Below, in pieces: positions 1 through 9,730 of a stretch of 64,000 nt of DNA. The DNA comes from Azospirillum canadense (GTDB lineage Bacteria > Pseudomonadota > Alphaproteobacteria > Azospirillales > Azospirillaceae): contig NZ_JAOQNG010000002.1 in assembly GCF_025961225.1 (NCBI RefSeq), positions 186,001-250,000 of the forward strand, written 5' to 3'. Below the pieces are notes generated by a model, which made no database searches, was not told where the DNA came from, and worked only from the letters and a program-made list of their open reading frames with translations. Both the position numbers and the translations under genes were made by a program. Numbering within the stretch: position 1 is the stretch's first letter; the number at the start of each line of letters is the position of its first letter.

Positions 1-915
1 GAAGATGCGGGAGGAAGCGGTGCAGCTCTGCCCCTGGCGGGTGAAGCGCATGCCGGCGATGGCGCCCGCGATGGCCTGGTCCATGTCGGCGTCGGCGCAG
101 ACGATCATCGGGCTCTTGCCGCCCAGCTCCAGCGTCACCGGGATCAGCTTCTCGGCGGCGGTCTTGTAGACGATCTTGCCGGTCTCGACCGAGCCGGTGA
201 AGGTCACCTTGTGCACGTCCTTGTGCGCGACCAGCGGCGCGCCGCATTCCGGACCATAGCCGGAGAGGATGTTCACCAGACCGGCCGGCAGTACCGTGTT
301 GATCAGCTGCACGACGCGCAGCACGGCAAGCGGCGCCTCCTCCGCCGACTTCACCACCACGGCGTTGCCCGCCACCATGGCCGGGGCGATCTTCAGCGCC
401 ATCAGCAGAAGCGGCACGTTCCAGGGGATGATCGCGCCGACGACGCCCACGGGCTCGCGCACGGTCATGGTCAGCATGGAGGGGTTGAAGGGCACGGTCT
501 CGCCCTTCAGCTCCGGCGCCAAGCCGCCGAAGAAGACGAAGGCGTCGGCCAGCACGCCGGCCTCGACGCGCGATTCGGTGCGGAGCGCCTTGCCGGTCTC
601 CAGCGCGATCAGCTTGGCGATCTCTTCCTTGTGGGCGTCGAGGATGCGCCCGCATTCGGCGACCAGCTTGCCGCGCTCCCGCGCCGGGCGCTTGGCCCAC
701 TCCTTCTGCGCGGACTTGGCGGAGGCGACGGCGGCGTCCACGTCGGCGGCTTCGCCGAAGGCCGCCTGGGCCACGGTCTCGCCGGTGGCCGGGTTCACCA
801 CCGGGAAGCTCTGGCCCGAGGAGGCCGGGCGGAACTCCCCGCCGAAGAAGTGCTTGCCCGACAGCGCCGTGGCGAGCGCGAAGGGATCAAGCTGCAGGTC
901 GGTGCTGACGCTCAT
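1..915 (-). CDS. Aldehyde dehydrogenase, C-terminal part cut by window edge
   Basis: NAD(P)-dependent aldehyde dehydrogenase, oxidising an aldehyde to its acid. I translated it by hand from the ATG at 915; the first 305 codons are present and the frame runs off the left edge (family length about 480-500 residues). Visible family signatures are IIPWNVP (cofactor fold), FTGSVETG, the ELGGKSP motif with its general-base Glu, and the catalytic Cys in RQGQSCTASSR close to the edge. It starts 41 bases after the CoA-ligase gene at 957-2186 and is probably the last visible gene of the operon beginning at livG. The substrate cannot be read from the sequence; the context of CoA ligases suggests an aromatic or aliphatic aldehyde of the same pathway. 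Confidence 0.93.
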   Translation of the reverse strand, partial: MSVSTDLQLDPFALATALSGKHFFGGEFRPASSGQSFPVVNPATGETVAQAAFGEAADVDAAVASAKSAQKEWAKRPARERGKLVAECGRILDAHKEEIAKLIALETGKALRTESRVEAGVLADAFVFFGGLAPELKGETVPFNPSMLTMTVREPVGVVGAIIPWNVPLLLMALKIAPAMVAGNAVVVKSAEEAPLAVLRVVQLINTVLPAGLVNILSGYGPECGAPLVAHKDVHKVTFTGSVETGKIVYKTAAEKLIPVTLELGGKSPMIVCADADMDQAIAGAIAGMRFTRQGQSCTASSRIF

Positions 916-956
916 ATCTCAGGGGTCCTCTTGGTATCGGGTCGTTTGTTGTTGGT

Positions 957-2186
957 TCAGGTCCGCGTGTCGTCGATGACCTTGCCGTCGTTCGGCAGGC
1001 CACCGGGGGCGACGAACTCCACGGTCCCCTTCAATTTGGTGACGGACGCCAGAGTTTCACGCAAGGAGGACGCGAGGGCTTCCCCCGATTCCGCCGCTTC
1101 GCAGCGGAGCGTCATGGTGTCGTTGGCGTCCTGCCGCCCGACGACCAGCCGGGCCTTGGCCACCTGCGGGTGGCGGCGGACGACCTCCGCGACCTGCTGC
1201 GGGTGGACGAACATGCCCTTGACCTTGGTGGTCTGGTCGGCGCGGCCCATCCAGCCCTTCAGCCGCATGTTGGTCCGCCCGCAGGGGCTCATGCCCGGCA
1301 GCACGGCCGACAAGTCGCCGGTGGCGAAGCGGACCAGCGGGTAGGCCTTGTTGAAGATGGTCACGACCACCTCCCCCACCTCGCCCTCCGGCACCGGGTC
1401 GCCGGTGCCCGGCCGGACGATTTCGATGATGGCGCCCTCATCCACCACCAGACCGGCGCGGGCCGGCGTCTCGTAGGCGACGATGCCCAGGTCGGCGGTA
1501 CCGTAGCTCTGGTACACGGCGATGCCGCGCCCCTCGTAGAAGGCGCGGGCGTCGGACAGGAAGGGGCCGCCGGCGACATGGCCGACCGTGACGGAGGAGA
1601 CGTCGAGGCCAAGCTCGTCGCCCTTCTCCAGGATGATCTTCAGGAAGTCCGGCGTGCCGATGTAAGCCTTTGGCTTCAGCTGGGCGATCACCTGGGCCTG
1701 CATCTCCGTGTTGCCGGTGCCGGCCGGGATGACCGCGGCCCCGAGCGCGTGCGCGCCGGTCTCGAACATCGAGCCGGCGGGCGTGAGGTGGTAGGCGAAG
1801 CAGTTCTGCACGAGGTCGCCGCCACGGATGCCCGAGGCATAGAGCGCGCGGGCGGAGCGCCAGGGGTCCTTCCCATGCGGCTCCGGATCATGGATCGGGC
1901 CGGGCGAGGCGAAGACGCGGGCAAGCTGCCCGATGGCGACGGCGGCCAGCCCGCCGAAGGGCGGCGCGTCCTTCTGCAGCGCGATGAGGTCCGACTTGCG
2001 CGTCACCGGCAGCCGCGAGAGCGCCGCCCGATCGCGGATCGAGGCCGGGTCGACGTCGGCCAGCAGGCGCGCGAAGTACGGCGCGTTCGCCCTGGCGTGG
2101 GCGATCTGCGCCGGTAGTGCGGCGAACAGCTCCGCCTCGCGCTGGTCGGGGGAACGGGTTTCGAGTTGGTCGTAGAAGTCGGACAC
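957..2186 (-). CDS. Phenylacetate-CoA ligase (PaaK) family adenylate-forming enzyme
   Basis: Predicted acid:CoA ligase of the PaaK/COG1541 type, 409 residues, which would activate a carboxylic acid with ATP and CoA. The GTG at 2186 is chosen because GGAGG lies five bases upstream; an upstream ATG would only translate a palindromic repeat. Motifs: YGTADLG (A5-like), RFATGDLS (A7-like), GRADQTTKVKGMFVHP (A8-like) and a C-terminal PNDGKVIDDTR carrying the expected Lys. The usual PaaK P-loop SSGTTGxPT is absent and ASPGPIHDPEP stands in its place, so activity or subclade is uncertain. It lies between livF and the aldehyde dehydrogenase on the same strand, which suggests a shared substrate. Confidence 0.85.
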   Translation of the reverse strand: MSDFYDQLETRSPDQREAELFAALPAQIAHARANAPYFARLLADVDPASIRDRAALSRLPVTRKSDLIALQKDAPPFGGLAAVAIGQLARVFASPGPIHDPEPHGKDPWRSARALYASGIRGGDLVQNCFAYHLTPAGSMFETGAHALGAAVIPAGTGNTEMQAQVIAQLKPKAYIGTPDFLKIILEKGDELGLDVSSVTVGHVAGGPFLSDARAFYEGRGIAVYQSYGTADLGIVAYETPARAGLVVDEGAIIEIVRPGTGDPVPEGEVGEVVVTIFNKAYPLVRFATGDLSAVLPGMSPCGRTNMRLKGWMGRADQTTKVKGMFVHPQQVAEVVRRHPQVAKARLVVGRQDANDTMTLRCEAAESGEALASSLRETLASVTKLKGTVEFVAPGGLPNDGKVIDDTRT

Positions 2187-2206
2187 CGATGCCTCCGGGC
2201 CAAAAT

Positions 2207-2350
2207 CCCCTCTCCCAGCCCCGCTGGGAGAGGGAGGGGCCCGCCGAAGGCGGGAGGGTGAGGGCAAGGTCATCCCGAGAAACCTAGCCCTCACCCTCCC
2301 ACGCCATGGGCGTGGGTCCCTCCCTCTCCCGCCGGGGGCGGGAGAGGGGG
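2207..2350. repeat. GC-rich palindromic intergenic repeat (copy A)
   Basis: About 144 bp of back-to-back inverted repeats built from CCCTCTCCC...GGGAGAGGG and CCCTCACCCTCCC modules, filling the gap between livF and the PaaK-like gene. It is nearly the same as the copy at 55007-55154, but the central segment between the arms reads in the opposite orientation, so the two are probably one element in opposite directions. No open frame or transposase is present. It is a REP-like mobile or structural element. Confidence 0.85.
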
Positions 2351-2362
2351 ATTATGATTTCC

Positions 2363-3211
<849 letters not shown>

Positions 3212-3241
3212 GCGACACCTGATGCGAAGAGGGGCAAGGGA

Positions 3242-3272
3242 GCCCCCGCCGCTCTTTCACGGCGGCGGGGGC
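3242..3272 (-). terminator. GC-rich intercistronic hairpin after the binding-protein gene
   Basis: GCCCCCGCCG (3242-3251) pairs perfectly with CGGCGGGGGC (3263-3272) around an 11-base loop. There is no U-tract on either strand. It sits between the binding-protein gene and livF, a place where such hairpins often protect the abundant binding-protein mRNA or partly terminate. That role is inference. Confidence 0.6.
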
Positions 3273-3281
3273 GATCCTGAC

Positions 3282-4565
3282 TTACCAGCCCAGCCACTCC
3301 GGCTTGCGCGGGACGTCGACGGTGGCGATCTTCTCCAGCTTGATCGTGCCGGCCTTCACCAGCTCGTCCACGGAGGCACCGGTCTCGCCCTTCACGTTGG
3401 CGCGGTAGATGTTGACCTTGTCCATGCCGCGGTGATCGGTTTCGGTCCAGGTGGAGGGAACGCAGACGCCTTCCAGGCCGGCCGGGACCCAGTCCTTCTT
3501 CTGGTACATGCCCTTGCGGATGTTCGGGCCGGTCACGCCGCCGTTGCCCTTCGCCCAGTCCATCGCTTCCTTCATGTAGAAGGCGGAGCAGATGCCGGAG
3601 ACGTAGTGCACCGGGCGGTAGGCGGTGCCCGCCGCGTCGGACATCTTGGAGATCTCCTTGACCGTCTTCATGCCCGGCGCGTCGTCGCCCCAGATGGTGG
3701 CGGTGCGGACCGGGAAGATGACGCCGTTGGCGGCGGTGCCGGCGGCCTTGGCGGCGTTCTCGTCCATGCCCCAGACGTTGCCCATGAACTGCACCTGCGC
3801 GCCGACCGTCTGGCAGGCCTTCAGCACCGAGATGTTGGAGCCCGCCGTGTTGCCGAGGTAGGCGTAGTTGGCGCCGGCCTCCTTCAGGGTCAGGCACTGG
3901 GCGGTGTAGTCGCCCGGCGTCAGCGCGAACTGTACGGCCGGCAGCACGTCGAAGCCCAACTCCTTGGCGAGCGCCTCGCCGGCTTCCTTCGGGGCGTTCG
4001 GGTAGGGGTGGTTGGCGCCCATGTGGACGTACTTCGGCTTGCCCGAGCCGCCCTTCTTCTTCCAGTCCTCCGCCGCCCAGGTCAGCATGGCGCGCAGGCC
4101 GTCGGAATAGGATGGGCCATAGAAGAAGTTGTAGGGCGCCGGCTTGGAGCCGTGCGGGCCCTTGCCCGCCGGGTCGGTCAGGTGGCCGGAGTAGGAGCCG
4201 GAGTAGAACGGGATCTCGTCCTTGCCGACGAAGCCGGTCAGCGCCTCGGTGTCGGCGGTGCCCCAGCCCTGGATGGCCGCGACCTTGTCGCTGCCCGACG
4301 ACCACTTCTTGTACTGGCTGATCGCGCGCGGCGCCTGGTAGCCGTAGTCCACGCTCTCCACGGCCATCTGCGTGCCGCCGACGCCGCCGTTCTTGTTGAT
4401 GTAGGCGAGCGCGTCGGCCACACCCTGCGCGAAGGGCACGCCCACGTCCGACGTGGCGCCCGACTGGTCGGCGAGGTGGCCGACCGGGATCTTCTGCTGG
4501 GCGTTGGCGGCGGCGGTGAAGGCCAGGACCGTGGCGGTCGCAAGCAGGACGGTCTTCATGGTCAT
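3282..4565 (-). CDS. Periplasmic substrate-binding protein of the Liv-type transporter
   Basis: Type I periplasmic binding protein (Peripla_BP_6, LivJ/K-like), 427 residues, that captures substrate for LivHMFG. The ATG at 4565 has GGGAG about ten bases upstream and opens a clear Sec signal peptide (MTMKTVLLATATVLAFTAAA, cleavage after NAQ or ANA). The mature part begins KIPVGHLADQSGATSDVG, typical of the family, and continues through YSGHLTDP, NHPYPNAPKEAG and a C-terminal LEKIATVDVPRKPEWLGW. It follows livM after 37 bases. Members of this subfamily near acyl-CoA ligases often bind aromatic acids, but nothing in the sequence itself fixes the ligand. Confidence 0.93.
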   Translation of the reverse strand: MTMKTVLLATATVLAFTAAANAQQKIPVGHLADQSGATSDVGVPFAQGVADALAYINKNGGVGGTQMAVESVDYGYQAPRAISQYKKWSSGSDKVAAIQGWGTADTEALTGFVGKDEIPFYSGSYSGHLTDPAGKGPHGSKPAPYNFFYGPSYSDGLRAMLTWAAEDWKKKGGSGKPKYVHMGANHPYPNAPKEAGEALAKELGFDVLPAVQFALTPGDYTAQCLTLKEAGANYAYLGNTAGSNISVLKACQTVGAQVQFMGNVWGMDENAAKAAGTAANGVIFPVRTATIWGDDAPGMKTVKEISKMSDAAGTAYRPVHYVSGICSAFYMKEAMDWAKGNGGVTGPNIRKGMYQKKDWVPAGLEGVCVPSTWTETDHRGMDKVNIYRANVKGETGASVDELVKAGTIKLEKIATVDVPRKPEWLGW

Positions 4566-4602
4566 AGTGCGTTTTCTCCCGTTCATTATGTTTTTCAGAA
4601 GC

Positions 4603-5676
4603 TCAGTGCGCGAAGGGATACAGTTTCCAATAGGCCTTGATCTGTTTCCAGCGGTGGGCCAGCCCGTCCGGCTCGAAGACCAGGAACAGGATGATGACGA
4701 GGCCGATGGACATCTCGCGCAGGAAGGCAATGGCGTCCTTCAGGTTCAGCGCGCTGTCGATCGCCGTGCCGGCGAGGCTGTTGGTGAAGGCCTGCATCAC
4801 CTCCGGCAGCAGCACCATGAAGGCCGTCCCCATCAGCGAGCCCATGATCGAGCCCAGGCCGCCGATGATGATCATGCCCAGGAACTGGATCGAGAAGAGG
4901 ATCGTGAAGCCCTCCACCGACACGAACTGCAGGTAGTGGGCGTACAAGGCGCCGCCGATGCCGGCGTAGAAGGCCGAGATGCCGAAGGACATCGTGCGGT
5001 ACTTGGTCAGGTTGATGCCCATGATCTCGGCGGAGAGATAATGGTCGCGCACCGCCACCAGCGCGCGCCCGTCGCGGGTGCGCATCAGGTTGGTCGCCAG
5101 GATGTACATCACGACCATGTAGACCAGCACGACGTAGAAGTAGCGCTCGTCTGTGTCGAAGGCGAAGCCGAACAGGCTGAAGGGCTCCGCGATCGTCCCG
5201 GCGGTGCCGCCGGTGAACCAGTCAGCGCGGGCGAAGAAGTCCTGCAGGATGTACTGCGCCGCCAGCGTGGCGATGGCGAGGTACAGGCCTTTCAGCCGCG
5301 CCGCCGGCACGCCGAACAGCATGCCGACCGCGGTGGTCATCACGCCGGCCAGCGGGATGGCGAGCGCCACGGGGATCGCGAAGCTGTTGGACAGCCAAGC
5401 CGAGGCGAAGGCGCCGAAGCCGAAGAAGGCGGCGTGGCCGATGGAGATCTGGCCGGTGAAGCCCACCAGGATGTTCAATCCCAGCGCCGCGATGCCCAGG
5501 TAGCCGATCTGGATGCACAGGTTCAGCCAGTAGCGGTCCATGAAGGTCGGGAAGACCAGCAGGATCAGCACGCCCAGGATCGCGAAATTGCGGCTGGTGA
5601 CCGTCGGGAAGATGGTCGTGTCGGCGGCGTAGGTCGTCTTGAAGTCGCCGCTGGGGATGAGGCTGATGTTCGCCAT
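4603..5676 (-). CDS. livM: ABC transporter permease LivM
   Basis: Inner-membrane permease of the HAAT family, 357 residues with about nine or ten hydrophobic segments. Family marks are LNILVGFTGQISIGHAAFFG (residues about 66-85), the EAA-like loop region RDHYLSAEIMGINLTKYR, and FLGMIIIGGLGSIMGSLMG. The start ATG at 5676 follows livH by 15 bases. The N-terminus (MANISLIPSGDFKTTYAADT) is longer than in E. coli-type LivM before the first membrane segment, as is common in alphaproteobacteria. It pairs with LivH to form the channel. Confidence 0.95.
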   Translation of the reverse strand: MANISLIPSGDFKTTYAADTTIFPTVTSRNFAILGVLILLVFPTFMDRYWLNLCIQIGYLGIAALGLNILVGFTGQISIGHAAFFGFGAFASAWLSNSFAIPVALAIPLAGVMTTAVGMLFGVPAARLKGLYLAIATLAAQYILQDFFARADWFTGGTAGTIAEPFSLFGFAFDTDERYFYVVLVYMVVMYILATNLMRTRDGRALVAVRDHYLSAEIMGINLTKYRTMSFGISAFYAGIGGALYAHYLQFVSVEGFTILFSIQFLGMIIIGGLGSIMGSLMGTAFMVLLPEVMQAFTNSLAGTAIDSALNLKDAIAFLREMSIGLVIILFLVFEPDGLAHRWKQIKAYWKLYPFAH

Positions 5677-5691
5677 GGTTGCGGCCGCTCC

Positions 5692-6579
5692 TTACACGCG
5701 CTCGATGTCTTTGGTGCCGAAGAGGCCGTAGGGCTTGATCATCAAGATGACGATCAGGACGTAGAAGGGGGCGATCTCGTACATGTTGCCCCAGTTCAGC
5801 CACTGGCTGTCCACGTAGTGCGCCATGTTCTCCAGCACGCCGACGATCAGCCCGCCGAGCACCGCGCCGGCCACGCTGTCCAGCCCGCCCAGGATCACGG
5901 CCGGGAAGACCTTGATGCCGAAGAAGGACAGCGCCGAGGACACGCCGTTGACCACGCCGACCGTCACGCCGGCCACGGCGGAGACCATGGCGGAGATGGC
6001 CCAGCTCATCGCGAACATCTGGCGGACCGAGATGCCCAGCGACTGCGCCACCTGCTGGTCGAAGGCGGTGGCCCGCATGGCGAGGCCCATGCGTGAGTAT
6101 TTGAAGAACCAGCCGAAGCCCGCCATGATCAGCAGCGAGATGGCCAGCGACATCACGTAGACCGTCTGCACCTCCAGCCCGAAGACGTTCATGGTCGGGC
6201 TGCCGAAGATCGGCGGGAAGGGCTTGGCGAAGACGCCGAACATCCACTTCATCATCGCCTGGAAGAAGATCGACAGGCCGATGGTGACCATGATGACGGA
6301 GATGATCGGCTCTCCGATCATCGGCCGCAGCACGACGATCTGAAGCACGACGCCGAAGATCAGCATGAAGGCCAGCGTGATCGGGAACCCGATCCAGAAG
6401 GGCAGCTGCCAGTGCGTCAGCAGCCACCAGCAGGTCCAGGCGCCGATCAGCAGGAACTCGCCCTGGGCGAAGTTCACGATGCGGCTGGCCTTGTAGATCA
6501 GCACGAAGGACATCGCGACGACGCCGTACAGTGCGCCGACGATCAGCCCGTTGACGAGAAGTTGGAAGAGCAAGGTCAT
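5692..6579 (-). CDS. livH: ABC transporter permease LivH
   Basis: Second permease of the importer, 295 residues. The ATG at 6579 is preceded by GAGG with seven-base spacing; an upstream start would translate the repeat at 6600-6710. Typical LivH features are the N-terminal FQLLVNGLIVGALYGVVAMS, the loop SRIVNFAQGEFLLIGA, QQVAQSLGISVRQMFAMSW, and FPAVILGGLDSVAGAVLGG near the C-terminus. It overlaps nothing and leads directly into livM. The gene order acyl-CoA ligase, livH, livM, binding protein, livF recurs in alphaproteobacterial organic-acid uptake loci (recollection, not searched). Confidence 0.95.
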   Translation of the reverse strand: MTLLFQLLVNGLIVGALYGVVAMSFVLIYKASRIVNFAQGEFLLIGAWTCWWLLTHWQLPFWIGFPITLAFMLIFGVVLQIVVLRPMIGEPIISVIMVTIGLSIFFQAMMKWMFGVFAKPFPPIFGSPTMNVFGLEVQTVYVMSLAISLLIMAGFGWFFKYSRMGLAMRATAFDQQVAQSLGISVRQMFAMSWAISAMVSAVAGVTVGVVNGVSSALSFFGIKVFPAVILGGLDSVAGAVLGGLIVGVLENMAHYVDSQWLNWGNMYEIAPFYVLIVILMIKPYGLFGTKDIERV

Positions 6580-6599
6580 GGCGTGGCCTCGTCTTTTTT

Positions 6600-6710
6600 C
6601 CCTCTCCCCTCTGGGGAGAGGGTTAGGGTGAGGGGGTTCAGGGGGGACCGGAGAGTTCGGCAAACGCCGGACCCCCTCACCCCGCCCCTCTCCCCGGGGG
6701 GGAGAGGGGG
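6600..6710. repeat. GC-rich palindromic intergenic repeat (copy B)
   Basis: About 111 bp between the acyl-CoA ligase stop and the livH start, again with CCCTCTCCCC...GGGGAGAGGG arms at both ends and CCCCTCACCCC inside. It is the same family as the copies at 2207, 11422, 16891, 33052 and 55007. It sits inside an operon, so it would be transcribed and fold into RNA hairpins. Confidence 0.85.
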
Positions 6711-6736
6711 AAAAGTGTGCGTCTTCATGGTTCCAC

Positions 6737-8671
6737 CTACGCCGCGACCGGGGCCGGCTTTTTCGCCGGGGTGGGCAGCAGGTCGACGACCTTCAGCACA
6801 GTGCGGATGCGCTGCTTGGTGCCGTCCTGGAAGGTGATGGTGGTGTCCACGTCGATGGCTGGCTGGCCGGCGTAGATGGAGTCGATGATCTCGCCGTACT
6901 TCTCCGCGATCACGCCGCGGCGCACCTTGCGGGTGCGGGTCAGCTCGCCGTCGTCGGCGTCCAGTTCCTTGTAGAGCAGCAGGAACTTGGTGATGCGCTG
7001 GTACTCCGGCAGCGTGGCGTTGACCCGCTCCACCTCCTGGCGCAGCAGTTCGTACACCTCCGGCTTCGACGACAGGTCGGAGTAGGTTGTAAAGGCGATG
7101 CGGTTCTTTTCCGCCCACTTCGACACGATGGGGAAGCGGATGCAGATGATCGCCGACAGGTACGGGCGCTTGTTGCCCAGGATGACGGCTTCGGCGACGT
7201 AGGGGCTGAACTTCAGCTTGTTCTCGATGTATTGCGGGCTGAAGCGGTCGCCGTTGCTGGTGGTGGCGATGTCCTTGATGCGGTCGATGATGACCAGATG
7301 GCCCTTCTTGTCGAAGAAGCCGGCATCGCCCGTGTGCATCCAGCCGTCGCGCAGGTCGGCCGTGGTCGAGGCTTCGTTCCGGTAATAGCCGGCGAACATG
7401 TTCGGGTGGCTGACCACGATCTCGCCGACGCCGTTCTGGTCGGGCTCGATCACCTTGACCTTCACCCCGTCGTCGAAGGGAACACCGACCGTGTCGAAGT
7501 CCACGTCGCCCGAACGGTGCACCGTGTAGGCGCCCATGGTCTCCGTCTGGCCGTAGATCTGGCGCAGCGGCACGCCAAGCGCCTGGAAGAACTTGAACGT
7601 GTCCGGCCCCAGGGCGGCACCACCGGTCGCCGCCGACTTCAGGTTGGTGAAGCCCAACCGGTCTCGCAGCGCTGCGAAAAGAATGCGATCGGCAACGGCG
7701 GAGCGCGTTCCGTTGGCGAGCGCCTCCAGCCCCAGCTTCATGCCGTAGTCGTACATCTTCTGCTTGAAGGGGGAGCTGTCCATCATGCGGGCGCGAACGT
7801 CGGCGGCGATCTGCTCCCACAGGCGCGGGGCGAACAGCACGAAGCTGGGCCCGATCTCGCGGAAGTCGTTCATCATCGTCTCGGCTTCCTCGACGAAGTT
7901 CACGCGCATCCGCGACACCATGCCCATGCCGACCGCGTAGATCTGCTCCATGATCCAGGACAGCGGCAGGACTGACACATACTCGTCCGTCGGCCCCTTG
8001 GGGTCCACCGACAGGTAGCTGGCACAATGGCGGATCAGCCGCCCGGCCGGCAGCATCGCCAGCTTCGGGTTGGAGGTCGTGCCCGAGGTGGTGCAGAGCA
8101 CCGCCACATCCTCGCCCTTCGTCGCGGAAACCAAATCCTCGTAGAACTTCGGCTTCTCATTGTGCAGTGCGTTGCCCAGCCGCACCAGCTCCGACGCCTC
8201 CATCAGGCGCGGGTCGCTGTATTTGCGCATGCCGCGTGGGTCGGAATAGATGATGTGCTTCAGCGTCGGCAGGCGGTCGCCGAGGTTCAGCAGCTTGTCG
8301 ACCTGCTCCTCGTCCTCCGCGAAGATGACGTGGACGTCGGCGTAGGTGATGAGGTAGGCGACCTCCTCGTCCATGGCGTCGCGGTAGACGCCCAGGCTCA
8401 TGGCGCCCATGGCGTGGGCGGCGATTTCGCCCATCACCCAGTCCGGCCGGTTGTCGCCGAGCAGGGCCACCACATGGCCGCGCGCCACGCCCAGCTTGAT
8501 CAGGCCCAGCGTGAAGGCGCGCACGCGGGCGTGCATGTCCGCCCAGGTGAATTCGCGCCAGATGCCGAAGTCCTTCTCGCGCATGGCGACCTCGCCGCCA
8601 TGGTCGCGGGCGTGCAGGGTCAGCAGCTTGGGCAGAGTGTCGTGCTGGTTGAGATCGGGAAGTTGGGACAT
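6737..8671 (-). CDS. Long-chain-type acyl-CoA synthetase (AMP-forming)
   Basis: AMP-forming acyl-CoA ligase of the FadD/FAA1 type, 644 residues. The P-loop TTSGTTSNPK, the A5-like YGQTETMG, HTGDAGFFDKKGH (A7) and DRIKDIATTSNGDRFSP (A8) are intact, and the Lys-bearing end LTRTRKVRRGVIAEKYGE is present, so it should be active. Its ATG at 8671-8669 shares one base with the livG stop (TGATG), meaning translational coupling. Embedding between livG and livH suggests that it activates the imported acid as it arrives (vectorial acylation), an inference from position. The exact substrate is unknown; a long-chain, aryl or branched acid are all possible. Confidence 0.9.
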   Translation of the reverse strand: MSQLPDLNQHDTLPKLLTLHARDHGGEVAMREKDFGIWREFTWADMHARVRAFTLGLIKLGVARGHVVALLGDNRPDWVMGEIAAHAMGAMSLGVYRDAMDEEVAYLITYADVHVIFAEDEEQVDKLLNLGDRLPTLKHIIYSDPRGMRKYSDPRLMEASELVRLGNALHNEKPKFYEDLVSATKGEDVAVLCTTSGTTSNPKLAMLPAGRLIRHCASYLSVDPKGPTDEYVSVLPLSWIMEQIYAVGMGMVSRMRVNFVEEAETMMNDFREIGPSFVLFAPRLWEQIAADVRARMMDSSPFKQKMYDYGMKLGLEALANGTRSAVADRILFAALRDRLGFTNLKSAATGGAALGPDTFKFFQALGVPLRQIYGQTETMGAYTVHRSGDVDFDTVGVPFDDGVKVKVIEPDQNGVGEIVVSHPNMFAGYYRNEASTTADLRDGWMHTGDAGFFDKKGHLVIIDRIKDIATTSNGDRFSPQYIENKLKFSPYVAEAVILGNKRPYLSAIICIRFPIVSKWAEKNRIAFTTYSDLSSKPEVYELLRQEVERVNATLPEYQRITKFLLLYKELDADDGELTRTRKVRRGVIAEKYGEIIDSIYAGQPAIDVDTTITFQDGTKQRIRTVLKVVDLLPTPAKKPAPVAA

Positions 8672-9555
8672 CACGCGACCTCCTGCTTGGGCTGCGGCGC
8701 GGTTTCGTCGACCTCGTCGTCCTCGCCGAGGTAGGCGCGCTTGACGCGCGGATCGGCCAGCACTTCCTCCGGGGACCCCTCGCCGATCTTCTTGCCGAAC
8801 TCCAGCACCATCACACGGTGGGAGATGTCCATCACGACGCCCATGTCGTGTTCGATCATCACCACCGTCATGCCGAACTCCTCGTTCAGGTCGACGATGT
8901 AGCGGGCCATGTCCTCCTTCTCTTCCAGGTTCATGCCCGCCATGGGCTCGTCCAGGAGGATCAGGTCGGGTTTCAGCGCGATGGCGCGGGCCAGTTCCAC
9001 GCGCTTGCGCAGGCCGTAGGACAGCGTGCCGGCGGTGGCCTTGCGGACGTGCTGGATTTCCAGGAAGTCGATGATCTCCTCCACCTCGCGGCGGTGGGAG
9101 AGTTCTTCCTTGCGGGCGCCGGTCAGCCAGTAGAGGGAGCCGGTGAAGAAGTTGTTCTTCAGCAGGTGATGGCGCCCGACCATGATGTTGTCGAGCACCG
9201 TCATGTGGCCGAACAGGGCCAGGTTCTGGAAGGTTCGGCCGATGCCGAGCGAGGCCCGGTGGTTGGGCGTCATGCCGGTGACGTCGCGGCCCTTGAAGAA
9301 GACCTTGCCGTCGGTCGGTCGATAGCGGCCGGAGATGCAGTTGACCATCGAGGTCTTGCCGGCCCCGTTGGGGCCGATGATTGAAAACAGCTCCCCCTTG
9401 CGGATGCGGAAACTTACGTCGGTCAGCGCCTGCACGCCGCCAAAGCGCAAGGACACGCCCCGGGCTTCGAAGATGACGTCCGATGGGGAGGCCGCGCGGG
9501 TGGCGTCGGCCGGCTGGGCGTAACCGCGTGGCGGTGCGGTGGGCGCGCCTGACAT
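8671..9555 (-). CDS. livG: Branched-chain amino acid-type ABC transporter ATPase LivG
   Basis: First gene of the minus-strand operon, 294 residues. Walker A GPNGAGKTS near residue 61, Q-loop in IGRTFQNLALF, a signature of LSYGLRKRVELARA (degenerate LSxG, as in many LivG), Walker B LILLDEP, and the H-loop in VVMIEHDMGVVM. The N-terminus carries about 25 extra low-complexity residues before the ABC domain. A very strong Shine-Dalgarno (GGAGGAGGAA) precedes the ATG at 9555. The start is 62 bases from a palindrome at 9617-9633 that resembles an IclR operator, so transcription of the operon is probably controlled from there. Confidence 0.93.
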   Translation of the reverse strand: MSGAPTAPPRGYAQPADATRAASPSDVIFEARGVSLRFGGVQALTDVSFRIRKGELFSIIGPNGAGKTSMVNCISGRYRPTDGKVFFKGRDVTGMTPNHRASLGIGRTFQNLALFGHMTVLDNIMVGRHHLLKNNFFTGSLYWLTGARKEELSHRREVEEIIDFLEIQHVRKATAGTLSYGLRKRVELARAIALKPDLILLDEPMAGMNLEEKEDMARYIVDLNEEFGMTVVMIEHDMGVVMDISHRVMVLEFGKKIGEGSPEEVLADPRVKRAYLGEDDEVDETAPQPKQEVA

Positions 9556-9616
9556 TTCCTCCTCCGTTGCTGTGGAACTGATTTTGTTGTTCGCCGGAAT
9601 GTTCGGTTGGCGAACT

Positions 9617-9633
9617 GGTCCATAATGTGGACC
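9617..9633. promoter_or_regulatory. Putative operator of the IclR-fusion regulator, site 1
   Basis: GGTCCATAATGTGGACC: six-base arms GGTCCA/TGGACC around a five-base centre. The same arms occur in the perfect palindrome at 9731-9751. It lies 62 bases upstream of livG, which suits repression or activation of the liv operon. IclR-family proteins commonly bind palindromes of this kind (TCCA-n5-TGGA cores). Confidence 0.72.
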
Positions 9634-9730
9634 GTCCTTTGTGCAACACCGGCACTATAAACCGCGATCGTCACAGTTTTCAACACGGACATTCCGCCGA
9701 CGCATGTTTTTTCGGGCGACATTCGGCCGC

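Noticed and set aside
4453..6096. Long plus-strand frame opposite livM and livH
   Set aside because: Antisense to clear permease genes; His/Asp/Gln-rich shadow composition and no ribosome site.
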